From Phallusia mammillata (Eukaryota > Chordata > Ascidiacea > Phlebobranchia > Ascidiidae), in contig QLIY01000019.1 in NCBI GenBank assembly GCA_003260075.1, forward strand, positions 241,949 through 305,948: a stretch of 64,000 nucleotides of DNA, read 5' to 3'. The position numbers and the translations under genes are program-made. This document shows, in pieces, positions 36,617 to 50,073 of the stretch (positions are counted from its first letter, which is position 1; the number at the start of each line of letters is the position of its first letter). Under the pieces are notes generated by a model. That model searched no databases. It was not told the DNA's origin and saw only the letters and a program-made list of their open reading frames with translations.

Positions 36617-38460
36617 ATGAACAACACTAACAATGGAACTTGCCAACTTGAAAAATCGGATATTTTTGCTGCTACTTTAGCCATACCAATACTACAGGTA
36701 AATAAAAATAATAGTTTAATTGACAAAACCACGTTTTTTGATCATTGAAGTTTACTAATAGGTGCTGCTTAATTTTGTGGTGGCAGTGGCGGCAATACGA
36801 AGCAGATTGAAGCTACAGAACAATTATGTGTATTTGTATGTGCTGAGCATGCTTGCAGCGAATATTGTGTTTGGACTGTTTGCTGGATACACTATGGCCA
36901 ACCGAGTGTTTCTTATTGAGGAAACAAAATTATAGTAAGTATCTATTACACCTTTAAGCAAGTCTTTCAAATAATTACCTAACGTCAATAATAAGTTTAT
37001 AGTGAATGAATTAACTATAAACCTTATTACATTTAAGTTTCGAGGACAGCCAAGAAGGTTTAAGGCAGCAAACCTGGTGGGTGTGGCGGAACGCTACTGT
37101 GTTGACGATGTTCCTGGTTATGAGTGCCAACGTATCTTCACTTATGTACGGTTTGCGCGAAAGTTCCTACTTTGTAGGCCCTGGATCTGCCGCTGCAGCT
37201 CGGAGAAAGGTTCGAAAAACATATATGAATCAATTTCACATATCTATTAGGACGTTGGTGTCATATACCAATCTAAATTTGCTCCACTTGGACTAAGTTA
37301 TAGAACGAGGAAGTATAAAGTCCACTTTTTATAGCTATATTGTTGTTAGTGGCGGCATATGATCTTAGCTCAACAAATATGAAGTGTCTGCGTTTCTGTA
37401 AACACTTAAAGCCACATTAAATTTTAATTGTTCAGATTAAATCACGAAAATCAATACGACAGAAACGAAACAAAGCAATAGCTGTTGTGCTTGCAACCTG
37501 GTTCGTCCCTTTAATTTTAGCCATAGCGGCCATGGCTGGTTGGAACTGTTTGTCACAATGCAGTTGCCATGGTGTTCAATCAGACTGGCAGAATTTTTGC
37601 AGTCGAGAAGGTATTCGTTTTTGCTTTGTTAAATTCTGAAATTGCCTTAAAATTGATGGTGGTTTTAGCTGGAGATGGCTGCTCGCGTATTTTGCCACCG
37701 TTGACGTCATCGTTCCTCCTCGTCATTGCTTCCTTGTGGATTGTATTGGCTTTAGGCATAGGTATAATGCTGTTCACAACAATTAAAAAATTCGTTTCTA
37801 CGCTGGAAAGTTCAAGATCGCCGAGCTTGTCTCAAAGAGGTGAAAAGTTCACATTAAGAACGTCAGAAGACACTTAAGTGCGGGAAAATAATCAATAACG
37901 TTACCTTTTAGCAACCGACAATGAAGCAGCAGCAGCAGAACCGATCAGTGCCGAAATTGGCCAACCTCACGTAGTAAGTTTCTACTGGCATGCATTAGCA
38001 CGTAATACTCTTTCAGTTGCCAGAGGTTAAATGACTGGTACAGGGTGTTTTTGTTGTGTCGTTCATTGTTTGCTTATATAGTTTCATTAACCAGACAAAC
38101 TTAAACGAAAACTTGATGCTAATATTACAGGCCAACGAGCATAATGGGAAAGTCAATTGCTGTAAGCTGTCTTCTTTCAACTACACAGTACGGGTGATGA
38201 TTTGGATTGCCGTGTTGTTTTCCGTTTGTTCTTTCCCTATTGTTATTACGATTTTCCTAGACTGCAGTGTAATCGATAAACTGAACATATCCGCTGTCAC
38301 AATTTCATATACTTTCGCCCTCGTCTATTGCATTTTGACTCCAGTTCTCCTTGTCGTGTACATGCTGCGTCTCAGACAAGCCGTTTTCAACCTTTTTACG
38401 TGCTGCACTACAACTGTTATACAAAGAGGTCCGTCCACGTACAGCACCACTTCGACCTAA
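36617..38460 (+). CDS. Class A-like GPCR, EDG/cannabinoid-related, receptor C (387 aa)
   Basis: Exons are 36617-36697, 36762-36934, 37038-37209, 37436-37610, 37669-37839, 37912-37973 and 38131-38460; the sum is 1164 nt in frame. It is the most compact of the cluster and free of gap artefacts, so it is the best reference model. The N-terminus has N-N-T and N-G-T sites. TM2 is A-A-N-I-V-F-G. TM3 ends G-L-R-E-S-S-Y-F-V-G-P-G. TM4/loop 2 is A-G-W-N-C-L-S-Q-C-S-C. TM6 has C-S-F-P and TM7 T-P-V-L-L-V-V-Y, with a C-C cluster in the tail suited to palmitoylation. It is closest to receptor B: exon 2 of the two is very similar, including V-A-V-A-A-I-R-S-R. Confidence 0.88.
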
Positions 38461-40987
38461 GATTTTACAAATAAATTTGGTCTAATCAACCACTAGGAAA
38501 CAGAGCAACAAACAATTTAGTTGAAATGGTGTGACTGAATGTTCTCGTAATAACGCCGTTTTCCCAAAACACAACCCTCCTCAACTTGCGTTGGCTTAAC
38601 ATTCACGTTGGTTAAACAGTGGTTTTTAACTGCATGGTGTTTAATGGACCCTAGTGGTTCATGGTAACGTTTTTGGCAGGTCCACAGAACGTCAAGTGAA
38701 TTTCTAATCATATAAACTATTATATATTACTTCTCGACAACCTGCCATACAGAAATATATTTCAAGTCAAAATGCTTTTTGTGTATGCTTACTTTATCCT
38801 TGCTCGTAAATGGAATGTTCCACGGCATACTTTTAATTGGGCTGGTGGTTGACCTAAAATGGCCTGAAACCAGTTTCCATGCATAAGGATGCATCATTCC
38901 ATGCATCTCTTTCAGTTAGCGCGCTATCGGTATAACGTTTGGCGTAACATTATTGCAACAACTTGTGTCGTTAATGTTTTTTTCGAGTGTGTGTACTTTC
39001 GAGCATCTGTGCAGGCTTTTTGCTGCGTTTTGTCAGTCGTTTTAAAACTCAGGCTTGGCAATCTTACCTTTTTTACAATCGCTATCGCGAAAGTTTCACC
39101 TCATACCGCAATTTTAAGTCGCATAAATTCATTAATTTGGTTAACGAAACGTTTAAGTTAGACTTGACATGCCACCACTTGATGTCATGCTTGAGACGAA
39201 AAAGTGCTTGCCACGTTTGGTGAATCAGAATTCCATTCAGATCAAAAGTGATGAAACGCATTGGCGATAAAGGATTTGCCGATTGTCTTTTCGCTTTCAA
39301 ATTGCCCAATATAGATGAGTTGAGCTTCCAATTTGGCAAGTGTGGGTTTCGGGCCATTGGTCAAATGGCTAAATAAAGAATTTCACCTCCTCTGTTGGTG
39401 AATGCCAAAAAGTGGATGGACGGTTTATATGTAACTCTTTTGTTCGAGGGGTCAAGAAATCTTCCAGACGGTTGTAGTGTCGTGAGTGTCTTATCCGTCA
39501 ACTTCGATGTTCATAGCCTATCAGTTATAACGACAAGATAAGTGAAACGCATATGAACATAAGTAGTCAGAAAAGTTACACAGCCGCCCACTGTTTTAGC
39601 GCTGTATGGAAAGATACGAATCGCTGTCGGATACACCTGTTAGCATAGTTTAAAGTGCCAAATGTAAACATGAGTTGTACGACAGCTTTCACAACGTCAT
39701 TCAGGCTATTGTGTTAGTTGGTGTTGTTAACTATAAAATCATCCAAGAGATGATGCACGACTTCTGTTGGTACAATTCATAAATAAAAAATAGGTCAAAC
39801 GGAAATCAAAACGTAATATCTTTGTTTGATTTTACTGTATGTATGATGACAGTGGAGGCATGTGTGGTATATATAGGACATTTACAAGAAAAGGGTACAA
39901 CTTAAGAAAAAGGTAAAAAAAGGTAAAACTAAAAGTTACACGCTTATGGGTTACTCCTGCGAGGTATATTCTGATGAGTTGTGAGAAAAAAAACAATGTC
40001 ACCCATAAAAAAGTTCCGAATGGCACCTATTCTTTACATTGCTGTTGTTTATTCCGCCACCAATCTTGGCAAATTTTTATTAATGTGTCTTCGCAATTTC
40101 TTATCATTCCAATTGGTATTTTTTTACTTGAGAATTAAAGACCTCAAGTAAAAATAGTGCATATTAAAAAAATGTTGGAAACATTAATGTACGCTATAAC
40201 GCCGATAACTATATTTTTGAACTGAAACCTTTGCGCCGTTTTAACGGCAATGGTCAATGGAAAATATGTGTTGTATATCTGCACGGTCTGTAGCATGTGT
40301 TGTTTTAGGTATTTTTATTTTCCCACAATACTTAATTGCCCACAAAGCGGCTGCACAACTATCAAGGCGCAAAATGTGTTATACTTTATTGTTTATTATC
40401 TTATTTTTAACGGTGTAGAAAACAATAAGCGTCATGGCTACAAATACATCCGTTGCTGGTCACCGACGGCTTTCCCCTCCGTGACTGATGTGAATATTTT
40501 TTCAACGCACACAGCTGTTTTAAATCGTTGCAGTTTAAAACGCGCAATTATCACCGAGATATTTTAAAATAGCTCCGACGAATTTCCCGAGCATTTGGCC
40601 TTATATAGAAGTTAAATAACCTGCGATGATCGATATGCGATGAGCTTCAGTAGTCTGACAGTCACTTCACGCCAAGCAGGTCACAGGAAAAGGGGCAAGG
40701 TTGTCTTGAACCACGTAGCGCCTACGTTACTACGATGAGATGATATACGAGCGATGATGCTTGCGCTGCAGTGTTAAACGGTGTAACAAATTTCCGTTCT
40801 GGACGTAGTGTTCTAAAATACACCAATACGTGTATCCTGCGAAAGAGGCCACTACAAGGCCGGCTGTTGCTGTTGCTTAATCGGGTCAATGTACATTAGT
40901 ATTATTATTGTTTCAGAGAGAGAGCACACAGCGGAAACTGTTTAAGCATAATCTATAATTTTTTGACAGATTAGTGTGAAATAAACA
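38461..40987. other. Intergenic stretch between receptors C and D
   Basis: No supported exon is seen. A hAT-like left end (cagtggtttttaac) occurs near 38620 without an obvious partner. The longest open frames lack splice or family evidence. Confidence 0.45.
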
Positions 40988-41654
40988 ATGTATAACACAA
41001 GTTTACCCTCAAATGTAACCTGTAACCCAGAGATCAGCAATACGTCAGCCTATTTTTCTGTTGTACCAGCGATACAGGTGTGTTAACAAGTGGATAAAAG
41101 TGCAGTTAAACAAACTATTCTTTTACGATTTATCGGTCAACATGTAATCTGTTGCGTTCGTTTTGGTCGTCCATTTGTTTTGAACTTAATGACACTTTTA
41201 CTTACAATATTCTGTTTAAGAATATAAATTTGGGTGATTTCATTCGGAGAAGTGCAATTGTTAACAAAACAGAATGTATATGTGCTGCCATGAACTTAAA
41301 TCAATGTCAAAAACTACATCTTGTTTTTCATGAACTTAAATCATTGTTATGTGCTGTGCCCCCCCCCCTGTGCTGCCATGAACTTAAATCAATGTCAAAA
41401 ACTACATCTTGTTTTTTATGAACTTAAATCATTGTTATGTGCTGTGAATCATTGTATTTGATTTTAAGTGTAAGTAATGATAATGTTTATCTACTACTTT
41501 GGGCAAACACTTCTCGTTGCCGTGTGCGCTTAAGCACGTAATCAAAGAAAGTGGTGTCTTCATTTTGTCAAAGACCCCCAAAGAGAAAGTTCACACACAG
41601 CCAGTGTTTTTTTAAGGTGTTATCAAATTTCTCCAGCGGTTTTCCAAAATTTGG

Positions 41655-41707
<53 letters not shown>

Positions 41708-44700
41708 TTAAAACTACTTAGCGGTCACCCAAACCAAACTTAAAAAAAACCTGCACACAGCCACAAAAAATCTAAAGACTGATTTGAATAACACTATTTG
41801 CATCAAGCATACTAATACAATTTTCAATTGTAAGGTAAAATATGCAAAAAGATTTGCCGAAAACAGTAAACGTTTGCATACTGACTGTACCAAAAGGCAC
41901 CAACTCAAATTATTCTTACATGCAGGTTCTTATCAATGGGGTGATTGCAATTGCGGCTTATCGGTACAGATCAAAGTTACGCAATAACTTTGTTTACGCG
42001 TATGTGATCAGCCTGATGGCCGCCAACGTTACATTTGGAATCTTTTCCATTCTGGGCCTCATTAACCGTGGTCTCGCCGTTGAAGCCATCTATAATCCAA
42101 TTACAACACACAAGTAAGTGGCAGTGTATTGTAAAGCTTACTGTGCCCATGTAGTAAAATTTGATTATGATGTTATTGGTTTCTCGCCATTGAAAACGCC
42201 ATTTTCGCTACAAGACATCTGTGACGATAATACCTGATAAAAAATAATAGTGTCCTAGCGGAAATGCATTTTTTCATGTGTTGGCATAACAAACGTTTTA
42301 TCGTCGAGTGTTGTAAGTGTCGAATTTATGTTTTTACGCATATTACCCATTTGCGAAATGTATTACCGACCTGTGCCTACTCAGGAAGCCACAACTTTTA
42401 TTGTGCCGGGCCACCAGGGTATGGCTTTCAACCCCGGAGATTGTTTGGTGATATATGGCAGGATGCACAGAGAACTTGAAACCCCAGCGTTTTGCCATTT
42501 AATTTTGATGGAAATCCCAACGAACAAACAAGCGATTGGGCCATCTTGCATGCAAAAATAGAGATGAACTTTATTTTAAGATCAGGCCGATAAAAACTTT
42601 CCAAATTTTCATGCTTTTTAATCTTGTTTCCGGTTTAACGCGTTGTAATTTGTGATTTAGGTTTTTTTAGTCATCAAACAAATTCAAACAATTTTAACTT
42701 AGATACACTATTTCTTGTATTTGACATACAAACAGTGGTGGGATTCAGCCGGTTCGCACCGGTTCTATAGAACCGTCTCACTAAATGGGATTCAGCCGGT
42801 TCGCACCGGTTCTATAAAACCGTCTCACGAAATTTTATGAGATCATCAAACCGGTTAGCATTACTGGTTACTGTCAATGGACTTTTTGTAACAAAACCGA
42901 CTGGTTAGCATTACTGGTTACTGTCAATGGATTTTTGTAACAGAATCGGCTGATTACTGGTTACTGTCAATGGACTTTTTGTAACAGAACCGACTGAAAA
43001 AATATGACTTTTGTGATAGAACCGGCTGACAAAAATTTGAATCCCACCACTGCATACTAATGGTGATAATTTACGGCATTTTACCCGGACCAATGGTAAA
43101 AACTGATATGGGACACTTGCCCCCCCCCCTTTTGTGATAGAACCGGCTGACAAAAATTTGAATCCCACCACTGCTTACTAATGGTGATAATTTACGGCAT
43201 TTTACCCGGACCAATGGTAAAAAATGATATGGGACACTTTTTGCGTTTGAGGCTTGAAAAACATGATTTTGTTGCAGAATTAATCATGGCGATCCCAGTC
43301 ATCAGAGTTTGAAAAGATGGTGGGCGTTTCGCTCCAGCTTCACTGTGTGTATTTATCTGGTAATGAGCTTTAACGTTTCATCGTTGATCTACGGCATCAG
43401 AGAAAGCAGTTATTTTATTGGTCCCGGCGTACGAAGGCACAGGTTTGCAAGTGACAGCAGCAACGTAAGTTCCGAACAAGCTTTTTACGTGATATTAGTT
43501 TGTCGCTGTATAAAATTGCCAGGTAACGTCTTGCTTCCTTGTTGGCAATAAAGCACTCACGTTTTGTTTCAAATTGACTGACTTTGCTTTATTAAGATTT
43601 TGGTTGGGTTTCTTAAGTCCCAAGTCAACCGAGTGTTAGTATGGTAAAAATGTGAATTAAGTTTCAGCACTTGGTGTGAAGTTTAGGTTTTCAAAAAAGT
43701 TTTTTCTTGTATTTCTATGGTGTTATAATATTATGTGAATTTACTTTCCATTTTGCATAAACGTTGCTTTTCTATTCTACATATAGTTGCGCGGGCCTTT
43801 TTCAAGTTTTGACTGATAGCAAGTTGGTTTTAACATTAACCTTCACGTGAAACTAGTTCCTCGAACAAAGGATAACTAACTTCCCCAAACAAAGGGCGTT
43901 TGAGGTTTATCCTTGTCTGGTAAGGTAGCAGAAACAATTAATAAAGGGTTCACCGCGAAGCCAAAGTAGAAGAATAATTACTTTGCGTTTAAAGGCTCTT
44001 GAACTATAATGTGGCGAAACTTGATGGTTTCATAATGTTATTGCATTTATTTCGACAGGAAAATGTGGTAAAGCATAAACGCAATCGAGCTTTTTTCCTT
44101 ATTGCTGTGGGTTGGATTGGACCATTTATTCTTTCCATGTCAGCAGTGGCGGGATGGAACTGCGCCGACAAATGTCTTTGCTTCTCGGGTTACTATGGGT
44201 CATCACTGTTCCTCTGCCAAACTAGTAAAAACATATAAATTATAGGTTTTTTTAACAAACCAAACATGTGCTTATTTGTTTGTGTAATTACAGATATTTA
44301 CCACGAATGTTCAGGCCTTCATCCTCCGTTGTCACAAGCTTTTTTGATAACCTGCGCAATCCTTTGGTTTCTTCTGACCATCGGTATTCTTGTTGTGTTC
44401 TTTATGACTGTGCAAAAATACCGCCAGATCACCAAGCCTTCATCAAAGTCAGTTTATGTGCCACAGGTGGAAATATCTGCACGTGAGTAGCTTAACTTAA
44501 AAGGGTTTCAAAATTTTCGGTGTTGCTTTGAATAGCAAAGTCTTGGTTTGTTTCCAGGAATTAAATCAACATCCAATTCGATTTCGGAAAACGATTTTTC
44601 CCCGAACAACAACGAGTCGGTCCAGGAAATTAAGGTTAGTAAAAATACGTAGTTTTCGTGAGACCAATACACATCATTAACCTTTTCGTCTTTTTGTCGG

Positions 44701-45333
44701 AGGTATAAGTCAAAATAGGTCATAAAAAAGTGTGTTTGGTTGAGGCATTTTTGTTATTTTTTTTATTTTGCCAGACATACTTTATTAACAATTGTCCAAC
44801 ATATTTTTATTGTAAAAAATACGAGGTTCCGTATGATTTACTTTTGTTAGTTTGAACTGTTAGTTCATGTGTAAACTTATTTACTAAAATGGAAGATGAA
44901 ATTTGATATTTGTTAATTGTTACCTTCTTTTGAAACAAAAATAAATATTCATGTTCAATCTTTCAAGCCTCAAAACACATCGTGGAAGAAAAGTGTCATT
45001 CGTTGCTTTACCTTCCGCAAATACAACGTCACCCTCAAGCTGATGTTTATCATTTCGATCTTATTTATCCTTTGTGCATCTCCCACAATAGCTGTTATAA
45101 TGGTCGACATCGTTTCTCCGGGTGGTCGCATTGATTTGGCTTTGGTTCTCAGCGCCTACGCAGTCTCCATGGTATATTGCATTATTTCGCCTCTTATCCT
45201 CTGCTACTACATGTCAGGGTTGCGCGCTGCAGTCGTGAGTCTGTTTACCACTTGTGGCACCAGGACCGTCGTACGCAAACAGAGTATACAGCCGAATGCG
45301 TTAAGGTCAACCAATTTTACCGATTCGGCCTAA
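40988..45333 (+). CDS. Class A-like GPCR, EDG/cannabinoid-related, receptor D (420 aa)
   Basis: Exons are 40988-41077, 41926-42113, 43278-43464, 44059-44224, 44294-44482, 44558-44634 and 44968-45333; the sum is 1263 nt in frame. The N-terminus has three N-x-T/S sites. TM2 is S-L-M-A-A-N-V-T-F-G. TM3 ends G-I-R-E-S-S-Y-F-I-G-P-G. TM4/loop 2 is A-G-W-N-C-A-D-K-C-L-C. TM6 is C-A-S-P and TM7 I-S-P-L-I-L-C-Y-Y-M. The tail is Thr/Ser/Asn-rich and ends T-D-S-A. It is nearest to receptor A in exon lengths. Introns 1 and 2 are enlarged by transposons and gap artefacts. An AATAAA lies near 45868. Confidence 0.87.
41281..41446. repeat. 78-bp direct duplication around a 10-nt C-run
   Basis: Copy 1 is 41281-41358, the run 41359-41368 and copy 2 41369-41446, in intron 1 of receptor D. 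The copies differ by a single base. Confidence 0.85.
41602..41753. mobile_element. hAT-like MITE with interior replaced by a 49-nt C-run
   Basis: It begins CAGTGTTTTTTTAA and has a perfect 8-bp duplication cacacagc on both sides. The flanking halves match the intact sibling at 59736-59866. The middle, which in the sibling is unique sequence, is here only C (41657-41705). This is probably a sized assembly gap. Confidence 0.85.
42733..43052. mobile_element. hAT-like MITE (CAGTGGTGGGATTCA ends)
   Basis: The right end is TGAATCCCACCACTG. Flanks catacaaa and catactaa form a 7/8 target duplication. The interior repeats gggattcagccggttcgc and cattactggttactgtcaat in tandem. It lies in intron 2 of receptor D. 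Confidence 0.85.
43019..43230. repeat. ~101-bp direct duplication around a 10-nt C-run
   Basis: Copy 1 is 43019-43119, the run 43120-43129 and copy 2 43130-43230. It duplicates the right end of the neighbouring MITE and its flank. Confidence 0.85.
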
Positions 45334-46380
45334 CTATTTTTTTGGCATTTGGACGCAGTTATTCTAAAGTATATCGTGGTTTTAAAGGAAGTGTTAAGGT
45401 TTTCTAACTTCCTTCATTTGTTTTCTTTCCGGATTTTGAAGATACAATACCTAAACCGTGAATTTTCCTCACACAGCTGTGATTGCCGTTTAATAAGGTT
45501 TGCTCACTTACATTCCCCCTAACGCATGTATGTAATTTACTTCTTGGGGTTAAATTTTACCATGTTTGAGGACCTGTTAAAGTTTATTTGCATGTGCATG
45601 GGCACTAAAGTATAAGTCTGGTTTAAAACGTAAATTTAACTTGTTTTTCCAGTTGCGATATGGGCCGCGCACGTCGCGAAAAAACGTCATGACTTGTTTG
45701 TTTGTATAAAGTTGTATTTTTTTCTACACTGTTGGTAATTGTTGCATTTCTTATTTTATGTATTCTGCGTTTTTACATGCTGCCAATGGTTTTGTGAACT
45801 TAGTAATTGTTAAATTTAAAGTTCGCCATTGTAAATGCTTCATGCTGACTGCGGGACATTTTTTTAATAAAGAATGATGAATACAAACTTCGCTGTCCTA
45901 ATCTATCCTTGAAGTCAAAGCCATTCTCGGTCAGAAAAACAATGAGTATTTGGCTCAGGATAGTATTGTCGTGCAGTTAATTGCAGCGCGGACCTTCAAA
46001 TATGGAGTTTTGCGATTAATTTCGGAACGGTCGCTGTTTGAAACGAAGAAATAATAACACAAAGCCGGAGCACTATTTTTATTATAAGTACACGCTTGTT
46101 AAAATAATAAAACGTTTTTCTCCTCATGGCCGTTGCTGAACCGTTTTGAGGGTGATCATCCCACGTTCCTTAGTCGTTGCTAGAGGAATATTTGCCTTCA
46201 GCCTTATCGTCATATTACGCTATCATCCATAATAGTTCCTCAATTAAAGACCGGAAAATTAGTTCTGTTAATTAATCCATGAACAGCCATTCAATACCCA
46301 GACGTGTGAAAGTTCGATAAACAATTCCCATGCAATGATAGAAACCTATAAATTGTCGGTATTCGGTCTATAGTCCATAA
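45334..46380. other. 3' flank of receptor D
   Basis: Nothing coding is recognised. Confidence 0.4.
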
Positions 46381-46644
46381 CAGCGGTTCTCAAACTGGGG
46401 TCCGCGGTCCTTTAGGGGTCCGTAAAGCAATTTTGGGCGGACCGCGAAAAGGTTGAGGTAATTCTATAATCTTATTTGGCGTCAGTTTGTGCCACTGAAT
46501 CAGTTTAAATCAAAGTAGAATTGCGAATCGATTGCTAAACAATAGCCTTTATTGCATGACAACTAAGAAAAATACAATTGTTCGCGCACAATCTTAATGT
46601 CTTGGCTTGTCTTTGATGTCACAAGCTGTCTTCGGATCATTACT

Positions 46645-46736
<92 letters not shown>

Positions 46737-46808
46737 ACCGCGAGCCCTCGAAATAATGGCAAAGGGGCCGTTTTGAAAAAAAATTGTGAAAAAGTTTGAG
46801 AACCACTG
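46381..46808. mobile_element. hAT-type MITE with an 89-nt C-run inside
   Basis: The ends are CAGCGGTTCTCAAAC and GTTTGAGAACCACTG. Flanks gtccataa and gtctataa form a 7/8 target duplication. The run at 46646-46734 follows tactt and ends at ggaccgcg. The glycine-only frame on the minus strand is an artefact of the run. Confidence 0.85.
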
Positions 46809-47920
46809 GTCTATAAGGTAATGTTTATTGGGTGTTCGAAGTAGAAAACGACAGGTGAAAACATCACAAAAGTACGAAAAATGTTTTCATGATTTTTTTA
46901 ACTTAAATCTAAGAAATAAGTGCTGTGCATTAAGCACACAGTAAACATAAACAACAGACATTGAGCTTTCTTTCCAAATATATCCACAACGTTATATTTT
47001 TGCTATACCCGACTTGTTTTCGACTTGCTTAACCCTAGCAAAGATTCAACTTGGTTTATGTCTGAACAAACGCTTATATGTTGATATGAATTAAGTTTTA
47101 TAACGACAAGCAATACAAATATTCATGACAAAAAAACTGTAAATATGTTTCGATTGCGCAAATACAGACCAAGTCAAAAATTTTAGTCGCCAAAACATTC
47201 GCTAAATAAAATGTTAATAAACCGAGGTCGACGAAACTTATCATAACTCCCCCCCCCCATGACAAAAAAACTGTAAATATGTTTCGATTGCGCAAATACA
47301 GACCAATTCAAAAATTTTAGTCGCCAAAACATTCGCTAAATAAAATGTTAATAGACCGAGGTCGACGAAACTTATCATAATATTTAATATACAGCAATAT
47401 TTTAATATTTACTTGTTAATGTGTACTCTAAATAGAGCATCAATGGACTTACTAATTAATATAAGCTAATAATCAACATTTGATTATTGATTTGGTTGTG
47501 TAAATCATGATAAAAAAGTTTTTTTTCGCAAATGTTTGTCCCCCTAATCATACTATTGCGTTTTTTGTGCCATTGATTGATTGGATATCACAACATTTTA
47601 AGCAAAAGCAGTTGTTGAATTAAAAGTTAATTTTGATTGTACAAGTCTGACTACAACAGTTCGTGATTTCGCCGTAGGGTGGCGCAAAAACAATTTTTCT
47701 AAGCATATGGTAAGCCAAAAGATGCTCGAAAACCACTACATTAGGGGATTATGGTCCAAACTTATATAGCTATCGGGTTGCTTTTTAATCTTTCGACAAC
47801 GTTATTTAAATGAAATAAAAAACGGAAGCAATAATAAGTATTTCTATGGCACGACTCTGTAGCGCCAACCATCCATAACAAAAACGTTAAAATTAAAACC
47901 AACACATAATTTTTGGTTTG
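46809..47920. repeat. Intergenic; 124-bp direct duplication around a 10-nt C-run
   Basis: Copy 1 is 47125-47248, the run 47249-47258 and copy 2 47259-47381, differing at a few bases. The rest of the interval holds nothing recognised. Confidence 0.8.
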
Positions 47921-49456
47921 CTATCTTTGCCAGTGATGAAGCACGCCAGCCAATACCGCAGGTGTTTTGTCAGAAGTCTGCCGTAATTTGTCGGTGACGT
48001 ATTTTTGTTCTTCCGCCTTTTCCCATTTGGGGTCAATCAGGCTCGCTTGTTCGGTGATAATTAAACCGTGTTTCCAGGCTTTCTTTAGAGCCTGGGCGGT
48101 CACGTCTTTTTCTTGTTCAATAACTGAGAATAAATAGAACTTAATAAATTTAACCGATTTCAATTTCTTGTTATAAAACTCGGGTAGCTGGCAACTATTT
48201 GAAAATACGTATGGCGGTGGCTATACGTTTTAGCCGGTCCAGGTCGTTTCTTTGGATTTTAAAAGTTATTACCAAATTCATTGCTTAAGGTGAAAGCCTA
48301 AACCTGCCTGAAAAGCTTTCCATCAACTTATTGTTTAGGTTTGTAAGGAACAGGCGAAACCGCACTTCAAATGTTTATTGGTGCAAATAAAGATTTTTCT
48401 TTTGTTAAAGTTAAGTATAGCCTACTCTCATTTCTTGTTGTGTAAGACTACAAGCAAACGCCGGCAAAAAAGTTAGAAAGCGTGTTTATGGTCGCTTAGC
48501 GATACATTTAAGTATCAGTGCAATTCAACTATTCATGTGACTTTTCGCGTACGTTGCAATACCTTCCAGTGAGGGGAGGCGGTTTTCAACTTTTGTAACT
48601 GTTCTGTTCATCAATTCGATATTGAATTTTTCTACATCTTGAAGGTAGATGGGCAAATTGGGATTTGCTTTTGGAAGTAAATCGGGCAAGTCTGCTTTAC
48701 ATCTATAAAATCAATCCCTGCTAAGCATGAAATGCGACGAACTGTAAAACTTTCATACACAGTATTTGAAAAGCATTAGTTTTCTACATAGCCACACAAA
48801 CGCGTTTTATCTTTGATGACCTGTTTCGCTAAACTTGAAAAATGTGTATTATTAGCTACATTTACAACCTTATTGAATTTCAAGGTGAAAATCGGCATTT
48901 ATGTGGACTACGATGGGGCATGAAGGTGGAAATTCACCTGCGGTATCGCTTCATGTTTTGACTAAGTCCAAGCTGGTGCTGTTCTGCTTGAAGAAAATTT
49001 CTCATGTCAACAGCAATAACGGGTCCATTGTTGTGCAAACGGCCCTGTAAAAAATTCCCACAATGACTCAATTGAGGACAATTTCCACTCGCCGTAGATC
49101 TTTGTTTATCAAAACGACAAGTAGACGTTACCTCACCGTTGTAATTCACCGCAAAATATGTGTCTGTCTAAAATCCCGCGTTGCGCAAACAGCGAGGGGT
49201 ATGTGAATATTATTAGAATCAAAACAAACGCGCCCTTACAGTTCGGAATTGCCAAAGCGTGAATCGCTAGCAGTCGGTGAAAATATCGGTATTGTCACAC
49301 CTAAACGCACATTCGTTATGCGAAACAGCATTCAATACATTCCAAAACATTAAGCTTTTCTACCTGTTTCCTTATTTCTTTCCATAACTCCAAAGTAGAA
49401 ACTGTAAAACGTTCTGGTAAATTGACTTCTTCATATTCTGAACATGAAACATCCAT
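47921..49456 (-). CDS. Unrecognised protein, five exons (~192 aa)
   Basis: Exons in frame, 5' to 3': 49364-49456, 49132-49167, 48938-49044, 48563-48702, 47921-48123; stop at 47921-47923. The ATG at 49456 lies in an exon that begins at an acceptor (ggttttag), so a 5' UTR exon is likely further up. The 87-nt intron at 49045-49131 has a strong acceptor (attttttacag) but is also open in frame, so a 221-aa retained form is possible. The product is hydrophilic, with no signal peptide or TM segment. Visible pieces are F-A-V-N-Y-N-G-E, G-P-V-I-A-V-D-M-R-N-F-L-Q and a charged C-terminal half ending L-H-H-W-Q-R. The phases make it a convincing gene, but no family is recognised. It sits between receptors D and E. 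Confidence 0.65.
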
Positions 49457-50073
49457 ATCCAAGAAAACACGACTAAAACCAGGTGATGTTCTTGCTACTG
49501 TCAGGCTTTGTTAAGCCTGTGAGAGGTCGATTCGGGCGCAGTGCTCACAACCTTCTCCCTCTGAACCAACACCCGACGAAACAAAGCACAACAATCCCGA
49601 TTATGAAGTCAGAACGGCTGTATTGTCACGAATAAAATCCTCTCCACTCAACTTTTATTCAACGTTCATACCACTATGTAAACATACCATCGCGACTACT
49701 GAAATTGTATTTGCTTGACCGTGACGGTGTACAACTTATTGATTTTTTAACTGTAATTTATAGGGAGTGTAATTGGACAAAACGTGCCGGTTTTGTTCGT
49801 AACTCAACATAGCATTGTTGTGACAACAATGTCGAATGAATGTCTATTCTCTGTGTCCTGTTGTACAAGCCAGAGACACACGCCCACAAAAGACTCATTG
49901 TACAATCAATACACGACCGACTTCTCTTTTCACTGACAATCAAAAGATTTGTCAAAAAGTTGTTTTACTTACACCAGACAAGTAGGAAAAACGCCTTAAC
50001 ATAAGCTAACAAAACGTATCAATTTTCAACACAATTTGACATGAAAACTTGTTGCAATTCTTTTGATTTGCAA
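49457..50073. other. Interval between the unrecognised gene and receptor E
   Basis: No exon is recognised. It may hold the 5' UTR and promoter of the minus-strand gene at 47921-49456. Confidence 0.35.

Noticed and set aside
46594-46806. Glycine-rich minus-strand open frame
   Set aside because: Its glycine tract is only the 89-nt C-run read backwards, inside a MITE and probably an assembly gap.
15731-47381. CRISPR array or programmed duplication cassette, because repeated blocks alternate with constant 10-nt spacers
   Set aside because: Each repeat is a different local sequence present only twice, the genome is animal, and the spacer is a pure homopolymer; assembly gaps explain it.
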